Source: Convivina praedatoris
GTDB lineage: Bacteria > Bacillota > Bacilli > Lactobacillales > Lactobacillaceae
Direction of reading: 5' to 3'
NCBI RefSeq assembly: GCF_933208495.1
Contig: NZ_CAKOET010000001.1
Location: 186,001-250,000 of the forward strand
Length of the DNA: 64,000 bases
Shown: positions 9,746-17,858 of the stretch, in pieces
Numbering within the stretch: position 1 is the first letter of the stretch
Layout: each line of letters starts with the position of its first letter
Notes under the pieces: generated by a model
Seen by the model: the letters and a program-made list of their open reading frames with translations, nothing else
Databases searched by the model: none
Told to the model about the DNA's origin: nothing
Program-made: the position numbers and the translations under genes

Positions 9746-12700
9746 ACAATTTACTGCTAACCAGCAACGAGCCATTGAATCAAGTGGGCATAATATTCTA
9801 GTGGCTGCTTCGGCCGGTTCAGGTAAAACCACCGTTCTAATTGAACGAATTTTGCAAAAAATTTTAAAAGGGCAAAGTGTAGATAAGTTCCTGATTGTTA
9901 CCTTTACGAATGCTGCTGCGGCAGAGATGAAGGAGCGTTTGGAAAAGGCGTTGCAGGGGCAACTAGTTCAATCCCAAGGAGAACTGCGCCAACATTTACA
10001 GCGCCAATTAATGCTTTTACCAGTGGCTAATATCGCTACCATTGATGCCTTTGCTTTGAAATTAATTGAAAATTATTACTACAAAATTGGGTTGGATCCC
10101 CGTTTTCGTTTACTGTCAGATACAGCCGAACGGCAAATGTTGCGCCAGGATGTTGTTGATGAAGTATTTAGTGATTATTATGATCCTAAACATCCTCAAT
10201 ATGTTGATTTTATGGAGCTGGTGGATAATTTTGCTAATCCAAACTATGATAATCCGCTTAAGGATCAAATTCTACGTCTAGCGGAATTTGCTCAAGCTCG
10301 CCCGGATGGGCTTGACTGGCTTAAAGAGCAGGTCCAAAAAGCCAGTGGGCCGGTAGATCAAGATTTGTTGGCTAGTCAGCCCTTGGGGAAGCATGTTCAG
10401 AAATTATTTTTAAATGAAATCCGCAATGGGCAGGCCCTATTAGAACCGCTATTATCTCAAGTCAGCGGGGTCGAAGAGCTGAAGAAAACAGCACAAGGTT
10501 TAAGTGAACTATTAAGTTACTTATCCGCCATTGAAACAGGATTGACGGGGGGATGGGATCAGTTACAGCACTTGGTGACTGATCCACCAAAAATTAAATT
10601 AGATACCAACCGTTCGAAAAAAATCAAGGAGACACCAGAATTAAGTCAGTTAGTCCAGGCAGCGACACAAATTAAAAATGATTTAATCGGCTCCCAAGCT
10701 AATCTAACCAATTTAAGTCAGACTTATTTTAGTCTCAATGCTCAGCAGTGGCAGTTAGTTAATCAAAAGGGACAGGATTTATTACAAACTTTGGTGATGG
10801 TAACCCGGGACTTTATTCAGGCCTTTACGGCGCGAAAGCGTCAGGAAAATCTGTTGGATTTTGCTGATTTAGAGGTTTTGGCGTTAGAAATTTTAGCCCA
10901 AGAAGATAGTCGAACCCTGATTGCCAGCCAATTTTCAGAAATTTTAATTGACGAATATCAAGATATTAACCAGCTCCAAGAAAGACTGTTACAATCGCTA
11001 TCAAATGGCCATAATCTTTACATGGTCGGAGATGTCAAGCAAAGTATTTATGGTTTTCGTCAGGCTGATCCACAACTTTTTAGTGCCAAATACCATGATT
11101 TTGAATTATCTGATAGCGATGAACGGATTGAATTGGCTGATAATTTCCGTTCTCAACAAAATGTGACTGAGGTGACAAACTTAATTTTTACACAGTTGAT
11201 GGACCAAAATTTAGGAGATATTGCCTATCAAGATGCTGCTCGTTTAGTACCTCAAGCCGATTACCCCAGCACTGTGTCACCAATTTTTGAACTAGATATT
11301 ATTCAAAAACGGACTGGCGCCAAAACCATTGATGAAGAGCAGGCTGAAGATTTAGGAGATTGGCAAAAGCGACAGGGGCAATATGCTCATTTGATTCAAA
11401 AAATTATTGATCTACAACAAAGTGGCCAAGTATATGATCCGAGTTTACCCGATGGTGGGGGAATGCGCCCCGTCCGTTACAGCGATATTGCGATTTTAAC
11501 CCGTTCCAAAGGGGGTTATGTTGATTTAGTCCGTATGTTTCATGAAGCCGGTTTACCAGTGCAAGCCGAGGGAGTTGGCGACTACTTTCAAACGATGGAA
11601 GTTTACATTATGTTAGACACCTTACGGGTGATTGATAATCCGCACCAAGATATTCCTCTTGTAGCGATGTTGCGATCACCAATGTTTGGTTTGGATGAAA
11701 ATGATTTAGCGACAATTCGATTGCAAGACCGTGAACATGATTTTTGGACGGCTTTTCAAGCAGCAGCCAGCCAAAATGCAGATTGGGCTAAGATTTTAAT
11801 GCAAATTCAGCGTTGGCAAGGACTAGCTCGTCAAAATGATTTGGTTAACTTGTTACTGGCCATTTATGAAGATACTGGCTGGTTGGATTATATGGCCGGG
11901 ATGGCCGGTGGCGCCCAACGACAGGCTAATTTACATGCCCTTTACCAGTACGCTGCTCAATATCAGGAAAATCAACATGCTGGCTTATTCCGTTTTGTTC
12001 GCTACATTGAAGAATTACAAAAAAATGGGGGACAATTGGGCGAGGTAGCGCAAGAATCTGAAGAAGAAGCCGTTCAATTGATGACGATTCATGCTTCCAA
12101 GGGATTAGAATTTCCGATTGTTTTCTTACCAGAGTTAGAAAAAGATTTTAATACTAAAGATTTAAGTGGTGGCTTATTAATTCAAAAATCGACTGGAATT
12201 GGCTTAGATTATTTGCAACCCCAGGCCCAAGTAGTGATGCCAACTTTGCAAAAGCTTTGGGTTAAAGAAGCTTTAAAAAAACAAAGTTGGTCGGAAGAAA
12301 TGCGCCTTTTTTATGTTGCTTTAACCCGAGCTAAGCAGCAGTTATATCTATTGGCGACGGTTGAGGTGAATGAAGAGGGAATGAGTCAGCGCGTGCAAGG
12401 ATTATGGCAGGTTGCTCGGACTAGTCGAACACCATTTTTACCGGAAAGCTTGCGTTTGCGGGCCAGCAGTTATTTTGATTGGTTAAATATTACTTTAGCT
12501 CGGACTGATAATTCCGTTTTACTTGATTGGCTGGGAGAGGTTGATGTCGTCGGTAATTTAGGCCCACAAACTCCTAAAAGTACGCAGGTACAGGTTACTT
12601 TAATACCCGAAAATCAAATTAAAGCACCGCAACAAACGAGAAACGATTCCACTGAAGTGACTAATGATCGTAATAATCAATATGATGTTGCTGATTTTCA

Positions 12701-13463
12701 AGCTGCTCAAGCGCTAATTAACTATCATTATCCCAATCAACTGGCGACTCAGACGCCGGCTTATCAATCTGTTTCGGAAATTAAGCGACTCTTTGAAGAT
12801 CCAGATCAGATGAATATGGTTAGTTTAGATTTGGATGAAAATGGTAAGCTCAGTGACCGTAAGGTCTTGTTGAATCAAGAATTAGCACGACCAAACTTTA
12901 TGACCAATGGGAGTCAGCGACCGTCTAGTAGTGCGGTTGGAACAGCAACCCACCTGTTACTCCAACTTTTAAACTTTCAACATCTCTATACTGAAACCGA
13001 ATTGGTACAGTTGCGTGATGAGTTGGTAGCCCAAGGCCGATTGCTAGCGCAGGTGGCTGATTTAATTAATCTAAATGATATTTTGGATTTTCTAAATTCA
13101 TCCTTGGGACAAGATATTGCCCATCATCAAGATACTTTACGACGGGAGGCCACTTTTGCCATGATTATGCCTGCCAATCAAATTTACCAAGACTTAGCCG
13201 ACAGTAGTTCGGTACTAATTCACGGAATTATTGATGGGTATTTTCTGGATGAAAGTCAAAAAACAATTACTTTATTTGACTACAAGACTGACTATGTTCG
13301 GCATGGTAGTCATCAAAAAGAAGATCTAGCCAAACTCAAAAATCGCTACCGTGGGCAATTAAGTTTGTATCGTCAGGCGCTGGCACAAGAATATCCAGCC
13401 TATCGAATCGGGGCTACTTGGCTGGTGGCTTTGAGTATCGGTGAAAGTTTGGAAATGGATTAG
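9738..13463 (+). CDS. rexA: ATP-dependent helicase/nuclease subunit A (RexA type)
   Basis: This UvrD-family 3'-5' helicase and nuclease forms the recombination complex with RexB. The 1241 residues show Walker A as AASAGSGKTT (about 22-33), motif Ia 'TFTNAAAAEMKERL', Walker B as IDEYQDIN, motif III 'VGDVKQSIYGFRQADP', motif V/VI 'MTIHASKGLEFP' and 'FYVALTRAK', and a C-terminal RecB-like nuclease motif DYKTD near residue 1180. All catalytic motifs are intact. The start overlaps rexB, indicating coupled translation and balanced subunits. Confidence 0.95.
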   Translation: MPRQFTANQQRAIESSGHNILVAASAGSGKTTVLIERILQKILKGQSVDKFLIVTFTNAAAAEMKERLEKALQGQLVQSQGELRQHLQRQLMLLPVANIATIDAFALKLIENYYYKIGLDPRFRLLSDTAERQMLRQDVVDEVFSDYYDPKHPQYVDFMELVDNFANPNYDNPLKDQILRLAEFAQARPDGLDWLKEQVQKASGPVDQDLLASQPLGKHVQKLFLNEIRNGQALLEPLLSQVSGVEELKKTAQGLSELLSYLSAIETGLTGGWDQLQHLVTDPPKIKLDTNRSKKIKETPELSQLVQAATQIKNDLIGSQANLTNLSQTYFSLNAQQWQLVNQKGQDLLQTLVMVTRDFIQAFTARKRQENLLDFADLEVLALEILAQEDSRTLIASQFSEILIDEYQDINQLQERLLQSLSNGHNLYMVGDVKQSIYGFRQADPQLFSAKYHDFELSDSDERIELADNFRSQQNVTEVTNLIFTQLMDQNLGDIAYQDAARLVPQADYPSTVSPIFELDIIQKRTGAKTIDEEQAEDLGDWQKRQGQYAHLIQKIIDLQQSGQVYDPSLPDGGGMRPVRYSDIAILTRSKGGYVDLVRMFHEAGLPVQAEGVGDYFQTMEVYIMLDTLRVIDNPHQDIPLVAMLRSPMFGLDENDLATIRLQDREHDFWTAFQAAASQNADWAKILMQIQRWQGLARQNDLVNLLLAIYEDTGWLDYMAGMAGGAQRQANLHALYQYAAQYQENQHAGLFRFVRYIEELQKNGGQLGEVAQESEEEAVQLMTIHASKGLEFPIVFLPELEKDFNTKDLSGGLLIQKSTGIGLDYLQPQAQVVMPTLQKLWVKEALKKQSWSEEMRLFYVALTRAKQQLYLLATVEVNEEGMSQRVQGLWQVARTSRTPFLPESLRLRASSYFDWLNITLARTDNSVLLDWLGEVDVVGNLGPQTPKSTQVQVTLIPENQIKAPQQTRNDSTEVTNDRNNQYDVADFQAAQALINYHYPNQLATQTPAYQSVSEIKRLFEDPDQMNMVSLDLDENGKLSDRKVLLNQELARPNFMTNGSQRPSSSAVGTATHLLLQLLNFQHLYTETELVQLRDELVAQGRLLAQVADLINLNDILDFLNSSLGQDIAHHQDTLRREATFAMIMPANQIYQDLADSSSVLIHGIIDGYFLDESQKTITLFDYKTDYVRHGSHQKEDLAKLKNRYRGQLSLYRQALAQEYPAYRIGATWLVALSIGESLEMD

Positions 13464-13472
13464 GGGGCAAGG

Positions 13473-14063
13473 ATGGCTGATTTTAAAAAGGCACCGGTGA
13501 CGGTGATTATTGCTGTTATGACGATCTTGGTTTTTTTAGTTGAAATATTGTTAAGTCATGGACAGCCTGATAATGTTTTCTTTTTAGTTAAATTTGGTGC
13601 TAAATACGGACCTTACATTACCCAAGAGCATCAGTATTGGCGGTTATTGACTCCACTTTTGATTCATCTTTCTTGGTCCCATTTAATTTTAAATATATTG
13701 ACCCTCTGGTTTTTGGGTCTGATGATTGAACCCCTGTTTGGTTCAATCCGCTTTCTATTAATTTACCTAATTGGTGGTTTGGGTGGTAACTTGCTGTCTT
13801 ACTGGTTGGCCCCCCAAGCAATTAGTGCTGGTGCTTCATCGGCAATTTTTGGTCTTTTAGGAGCTTTGTTAATTTACATCGGCTATCAAGGTCGTCATAA
13901 TTCAGCCTTAAAGACCCAAAGACAAACATTTTTAGTTTTTGTAGTGTTAAACTTGGTCGGTGATTTATTTACCCCATCAATTGATTTTTGGGGACATTTG
14001 GGTGGCTTAGTAAGCGGAATGATTTTAGCAATAGTGATGTTTTACCAGCGACGGATACAATAA
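13473..14063 (+). CDS. gluP: Rhomboid family intramembrane serine protease
   Basis: Rhomboids cut substrate proteins inside the membrane. The 196-residue protein has about six membrane segments. Catalytic residues can be placed: Ser122 in GASS and His175 in FWGHLGG, with the HLSWSHLILN loop supplying the conserved His/Asn. The second G of the usual GxSG is serine here, as in some homologues. It lacks the TPR extension of Bacillus GluP, so the gene symbol is only by family. It lies 9 bases after rexA and is followed by yqgQ; rhomboid-yqgQ-glcK order is common in Firmicutes. Confidence 0.88.
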   Translation: MADFKKAPVTVIIAVMTILVFLVEILLSHGQPDNVFFLVKFGAKYGPYITQEHQYWRLLTPLLIHLSWSHLILNILTLWFLGLMIEPLFGSIRFLLIYLIGGLGGNLLSYWLAPQAISAGASSAIFGLLGALLIYIGYQGRHNSALKTQRQTFLVFVVLNLVGDLFTPSIDFWGHLGGLVSGMILAIVMFYQRRIQ

Positions 14064-14081
14064 GGTGAGTGGAGAAAAAAT

Positions 14082-14288
14082 GTGCAAAATTTTTATGATG
14101 TATTAAAATATCTGAAGCGTTTTGGCGTTTATATTCATGTTGGTAAACGTTTGTGGGACATTGAAATGGCGGCTTTAGAAGTTGATAACCTCTATAAATC
14201 AGGGGTTTTACCTGAAAAAGAATATGCCCAGATGAAGTTAGTACTAGCACGAGAACATCATTTAGAAGAACGGCGAAATAATGATTGA
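14082..14288 (+). CDS. yqgQ: YqgQ family protein (DUF910)
   Basis: A 68-residue helical protein of the YqgQ/DUF910 family, possibly nucleic-acid binding; the cellular role is not established. The start is a GTG: an overlapping ATG two bases earlier opens only a short dead frame, while the GTG follows GTGGAG at proper spacing and gives MQNFYDVLKYLKRFG, the family N-terminus. It sits between rhomboid protease and glucokinase as in many Firmicutes. glcK has its own promoter downstream. Confidence 0.85.
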   Translation: MQNFYDVLKYLKRFGVYIHVGKRLWDIEMAALEVDNLYKSGVLPEKEYAQMKLVLAREHHLEERRNND

Positions 14289-14308
14289 GCAAGGCTAACT
14301 TGATTTAT

Positions 14309-14322
14309 TGAAAACGTTTGCA
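14309..14322 (+). promoter_or_regulatory. Catabolite-responsive element (CcpA operator)
   Basis: TGAAAACGTTTGCA matches the cre consensus TGWAARCGYTWNCW at every position. It overlaps the -35 region of the glcK promoter, a position where CcpA binding would normally repress. The match is seen; CcpA binding is inferred. Confidence 0.82.
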
Positions 14323-14347
14323 CAAAGGGACTGTTTTTTGCTAGAAT
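14318..14347 (+). promoter_or_regulatory. glcK promoter
   Basis: TTGCAC at 14318-14323 and TAGAAT at 14342-14347 with 18-base spacing form the candidate. A TG one base before the -10 makes it extended. The -35 overlaps the cre site. Confidence 0.68.
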
Positions 14348-14365
14348 AGGCTTGTAAAATTTTTT

Positions 14366-14403
14366 AGGAGGAATTGTGTCAGGACATCACATAACTGGCA
14401 CGG
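14366..14403 (+). promoter_or_regulatory. glcK initiation region: distal SD plus hairpin, or short leader ORF
   Basis: AGGAGG (14366-14371) is a full Shine-Dalgarno sequence, but the glcK ATG is 39 bases away and no other SD is nearer. The gap holds GTGTCAG (14376-14382) and CTGGCAC (14395-14401), which pair with one G-U. Looping it out leaves about 13 bases between SD and ATG. Alternatively the SD serves a GTG at 14376 that opens a 17-codon leader ORF ending at 14429 inside glcK in another frame. Confidence 0.5.
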
Positions 14404-14410
14404 CAGAACT

Positions 14411-15367
14411 ATGGCTAAAGATAAATTAATTGGTGTTGACTTAGGTGGAACGACCATTAAATTTGCGATTTTGACTGATCAGGGTGAAGTTCAACAAAAG
14501 TGGTCAATTCAGACCAACGTTTTGGATGGTGGTAAGTACATTGTGCCCGATATTATTGAGTCAATTAACCATCATTTGGATATTTACCAACTTGATCGCG
14601 AACGCGTCATTGGGATTGGCTTGGGAACTCCGGGAACGGTTAATATCGCTGAAGGAACAGTTAAGGGTGCTTATAACTTGAACTGGGCGACTGAGCAACC
14701 TGTTAAAGAAGCAATTGAAGCTGGGACCGGTTTTTCTCTAAAAATCGATAACGATGCCAACGTAGCCGCCTTAGGTGAAGCCTGGAAGGGTGCTGGAAAC
14801 AATGATGATGATGTTTCCTTTATTACCTTAGGAACTGGTGTTGGTGGTGGGTTAGTGGCCAACGGTCAGTTAATCCACGGTGCTGGTGGTGCTGGTGGAG
14901 AAGTTGGGCACATTATTGTTGAGCCAAATGGTTACCTATGTACCTGTGGCAACCGGGGATGCTTGGAGCAATATGCTTCGGCAACTGGAGTGGTTCACCT
15001 GGCCCAAGATTTTGCTGAACAATATGTGGGACAATCTCGTTTAAAGCAAATGATTGATAATGGTGATGAGGTTACTTCTAAGATTATCTTTGATTTAGCT
15101 AAAGATGGTGATTTCTTAGCTAACGAAACAGTTAACAAGGTAGCTTACTACCTAGGTTATGCTAGTGCCATGATTGCTAACACTTTGAACCCATCTGCCA
15201 TTGTTATTGGTGGTGGGGTAGCCGCTGCTGGTGAATTCCTGCGGGAGCGTGTTGAAAAGGATTGGAAGCCTTTTGCCTTTCCAACTGTTCGGACTTCAAC
15301 CCGGATTAAGTTGGCTGAGTTGGGTAATGATGCCGGTGTTATTGGAGCCGCATCGCTGGCTCGTTAA
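14411..15367 (+). CDS. glcK: Glucokinase (ROK family)
   Basis: Glucokinase phosphorylates free intracellular glucose with ATP to glucose-6-phosphate. The 318 residues show the N-terminal phosphate loop VDLGGTTIKFA, the ROK signature and the zinc motif CxCGxxGCxE (Cys177, 179, 184). The ATG is supported by the family start MAKDKLIGVDLGGT, and no in-frame start lies upstream. Its ribosome site is unusually distant (see the initiation-region entry). A cre site in the promoter suggests CcpA control. A terminator follows, so it is probably a single-gene unit, perhaps with read-through from yqgQ. Confidence 0.95.
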   Translation: MAKDKLIGVDLGGTTIKFAILTDQGEVQQKWSIQTNVLDGGKYIVPDIIESINHHLDIYQLDRERVIGIGLGTPGTVNIAEGTVKGAYNLNWATEQPVKEAIEAGTGFSLKIDNDANVAALGEAWKGAGNNDDDVSFITLGTGVGGGLVANGQLIHGAGGAGGEVGHIIVEPNGYLCTCGNRGCLEQYASATGVVHLAQDFAEQYVGQSRLKQMIDNGDEVTSKIIFDLAKDGDFLANETVNKVAYYLGYASAMIANTLNPSAIVIGGGVAAAGEFLRERVEKDWKPFAFPTVRTSTRIKLAELGNDAGVIGAASLAR

Positions 15368-15386
15368 TTTATAACTATTAAGTTTA

Positions 15387-15417
15387 AAGCAGCCCTAACT
15401 ATCTGGGTTGCTTTTTT
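15387..15417 (+). terminator. Terminator after glcK
   Basis: AAGCAGCCC and GGGTTGCTT pair over nine positions with one G-U, around a nine-base loop, followed by six T's. Confidence 0.85.
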
Positions 15418-15447
15418 ATTGGCATCAAAACAGATAAGAAATTCTTG

Positions 15448-15456
15448 TGGTAAAAT
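15448..15456 (+). promoter_or_regulatory. Extended -10 promoter for relQ operon
   Basis: TGGTAAAAT is an extended -10 (TGnTAAAAT). No convincing -35 lies 16-18 bases upstream. The relQ GTG follows after about 45 bases. Confidence 0.55.
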
Positions 15457-15500
15457 TAGAATATGTGTATTTTTGAGATGATTTTCCTGGAGGTGATTAC

Positions 15501-16079
15501 GTGGAATGGGAAAGTTTCTTACTCCCTTACACCCAAACTGTATCGGAGTTAAAAGTTAAGTTACGTTATCTACGGGATCAATATCTAGCAGCTGGAAAAG
15601 ATTCCCCGATTGAGTTTGTAACGGGTCGAGTGAAAACTCAGGCTTCAATCGAAGAAAAAATTGTTCGTCGTCACTTAGATGAGAGCCGGTTAGCATTAGA
15701 CTTGCAAGATATTGCTGGTTTAAGGATTATGACTAAGTATATTGAAGATATTTACACGGTTGTCGAGTTATTACGTAGCCGAACTGATTTTCAAATTTTA
15801 GAAGAACGTGATTATGTGATGAACGCTAAGCCTTCGGGTTACCGATCATATCATATTGTGATTGAATATCCGGTTCAGCTGTATTCTGGAGAAAAAAAGG
15901 TCTTAGCGGAAATTCAAGTGCGAACGATGGCCATGAACTTTTGGGCTACAATCGAACATGATTTACGCTATAAGCATGGACAATTGAGTCCTGATATGGC
16001 TGAAAAATTAACCCAAATATCGGATAATACTTTTACATTAGAACAGGAATTATCAGATATTCGAAGTACTGGTCATTAG
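15501..16079 (+). CDS. relQ: Small alarmone synthetase (GTP pyrophosphokinase), RelQ/YjbM type
   Basis: A single-domain RelA/SpoT synthetase of 192 residues that makes (p)ppGpp from ATP and GTP/GDP. Seen: 'VKTQASIEEKIVRR', 'DIAGLRIMTKY', and 'PSGYRSYHIVIEYP', the conserved substrate-binding strands; no hydrolase or TGS/ACT domains. The start is GTG, 7-8 bases after a strong GGAGGTGA. It heads relQ-nadK-rluD-mgtE, the same order as Bacillus yjbM-yjbN-yjbO-ykoK, which separates it from the RelP class. Confidence 0.93.
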   Translation: MEWESFLLPYTQTVSELKVKLRYLRDQYLAAGKDSPIEFVTGRVKTQASIEEKIVRRHLDESRLALDLQDIAGLRIMTKYIEDIYTVVELLRSRTDFQILEERDYVMNAKPSGYRSYHIVIEYPVQLYSGEKKVLAEIQVRTMAMNFWATIEHDLRYKHGQLSPDMAEKLTQISDNTFTLEQELSDIRSTGH

Positions 16080-16100
16080 ACCGGAAATCGGTTGAAATAA

Positions 16101-16892
16101 ATGAAGATTGCGATTTATCATAATGATTTGGCAAAGTCACAGGCGATTGTCAGCCATCTTAAGCAGGCAATTGTCGAACGGGGGTTGATTTTAGATGATC
16201 AAAATCCCGATGTGGTTATCTCAGTTGGTGGGGATGGGACCTTATTAGGCGCCTTTCACCGCTACATTGATTTACCACAAGAGGTGCGCTTTGTTGGTTT
16301 ACATACCGGTCATTTGGGATTTTATACGGATTGGCTGGGCAGTGAAGTACCTGAATTAGTCGACAGCCTAGTCCACGATAGTGGTCAAAAGGTTGCTTAT
16401 CCAATTTTACAAATGCAGACTCAACATCAAGATGGGTCCATTAAAACCTATTTGGCGCTTAACGAAGCTACGGTTAAGCAACCGGTAGGAACATTGGTGG
16501 CAGATATTTGTTTAGGATCTGAGACCTTCGAACTATTTCGAGGCGATGGAGTGGCTGTTTCAACTCCAACCGGATCAACGGCTTATAATAAGGCTAATGG
16601 CGGTGCGGTTTTACATCCTGATTTGGCGGCTATCCAAATGTCTGAAATTGCCTCAATCAATAATCGGGTCTTTCGAACGTTGGGATCGCCCTTGATTGTG
16701 CCACGGGGGCAAACTATTCAGGTGAAGCCCCGTTCGGATCGTTTTTTAATTACTTGTGACCAACTCGAAATTGTCGCTAAAAATGTAGTTTCCGTTGAAT
16801 TTCGAGTGGCCGATAAGCAGGTATATTTTGCCAGCTATCGTCACTTGGATTTTTGGAAACGAGTGCAAAATGCCTTTATTCGAGGCAACTAG
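16101..16892 (+). CDS. nadK: NAD kinase
   Basis: NAD kinase phosphorylates NAD+ to NADP+. The 263-residue protein shows the family GGDGT loop (SVGGDGTLLGAFH, about residues 37-49), the NE pair in 'ALNEATVK' and the glycine-rich 'VSTPTGSTAYNKANGG' substrate motif. The ribosome site is weak, and a small GACCG...CGGTT hairpin lies just before the ATG, so expression may depend on coupling to relQ, which ends 21 bases upstream. Confidence 0.94.
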   Translation: MKIAIYHNDLAKSQAIVSHLKQAIVERGLILDDQNPDVVISVGGDGTLLGAFHRYIDLPQEVRFVGLHTGHLGFYTDWLGSEVPELVDSLVHDSGQKVAYPILQMQTQHQDGSIKTYLALNEATVKQPVGTLVADICLGSETFELFRGDGVAVSTPTGSTAYNKANGGAVLHPDLAAIQMSEIASINNRVFRTLGSPLIVPRGQTIQVKPRSDRFLITCDQLEIVAKNVVSVEFRVADKQVYFASYRHLDFWKRVQNAFIRGN

Positions 16893-16930
16893 ATTAGTGA
16901 TAATGCTACATATTAGCAGGAAAGCAAATT

Positions 16931-17830
16931 ATGGAATTTACTTGGACCTATCAAGGTGATGAGCAACGCAAAGTGCGGACTTTCCTACAAGGACATGGTG
17001 TTTCTCATAGAATGTTTAGTCAGATGAAACATAATGGGGGTGCTATTTTAGTAAATGGTCAGCCGGTGTATACTGCTGACTATATTAATAATGGCGACCA
17101 AGTTACGATTGTGATGCCAATTGAAGAAAGTAACGACTTAGTGGTGCCGGACTTTCATCCCCTTGATATTATTTTTGAAAATGAGCATTGGCTCGTTGTT
17201 GATAAACCTTATGGGGTAACGACTGTACCGGGACATGCAGACCGGTTACATACCTTAGTTAATCAGGTTAAAGGTCATCTAATTGATGAAAAAGCTGAAG
17301 ATTTGGTACCCCATGTGGTAACCAGACTTGATCGTGATACTTCGGGTCTAGTGTTACTGGCTAAACATCGCTTTGCCCATGCTGTTTTAGACCAGCAGTT
17401 GCAAGATCATTCGGTTGAAAAGTTCTACATTGCCTATGTACAAGGAATTTTACCGAAAAATCACGGCCTGATTGATGAGCCAATTGGTCGGATGGACGGT
17501 GATTTTATTAAGCGCATCGTGCGCGAAGACGGGAAAGCCTCAAAAACTGAATACTGGGTTGAGCGACGTTATCAAGATGACCCCAATCATCCTATGACGC
17601 GTATTAAAGTACAACTACATACGGGCCGAACCCATCAAATCCGGGTTCATTTTGCTCACTTGGGTTATCCTTTAGTCGGGGATGATTTGTATGGTGGGCC
17701 TCTGTGGTTTGGTCTTAAGCGCCAGGCCCTGCACGCCTACCAAATGAAGTTTTATGATCCTTTCATTGAGGAAAATCGTCAGCTATCAACTGATTTGCCA
17801 GCTGATCTATTAGCTTTAAAAAATCTTTAA
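16931..17830 (+). CDS. rluD: RluA/RluD-family pseudouridine synthase
   Basis: It isomerises uridines in 23S rRNA to pseudouridine. Within 299 residues an N-terminal S4-like RNA-binding region (about 15-75) precedes the catalytic domain, whose motif II reads RLDRDTSGLVLLAK with the catalytic aspartate; 'LHTGRTHQIRVHFAHLGYPL' is the second family signature. AGGAAAG precedes the ATG at normal spacing. Its place after nadK matches Bacillus yjbO. Exact target uridines cannot be read from sequence, so the RluD symbol is approximate. Confidence 0.9.
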   Translation: MEFTWTYQGDEQRKVRTFLQGHGVSHRMFSQMKHNGGAILVNGQPVYTADYINNGDQVTIVMPIEESNDLVVPDFHPLDIIFENEHWLVVDKPYGVTTVPGHADRLHTLVNQVKGHLIDEKAEDLVPHVVTRLDRDTSGLVLLAKHRFAHAVLDQQLQDHSVEKFYIAYVQGILPKNHGLIDEPIGRMDGDFIKRIVREDGKASKTEYWVERRYQDDPNHPMTRIKVQLHTGRTHQIRVHFAHLGYPLVGDDLYGGPLWFGLKRQALHAYQMKFYDPFIEENRQLSTDLPADLLALKNL

Positions 17831-17858
17831 TTGCCAATATTTTTGGAGGAAAATTATC

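Noticed and set aside
14080-14106. ATG at 14080 as the yqgQ start
   Set aside because: It opens a frame that stops after eight codons; the GTG at 14082 gives the full family protein.
13969-14292. 107-codon minus-strand frame covering yqgQ
   Set aside because: Overlaps the end of the rhomboid gene and all of yqgQ, which is a known family with a good ribosome site.
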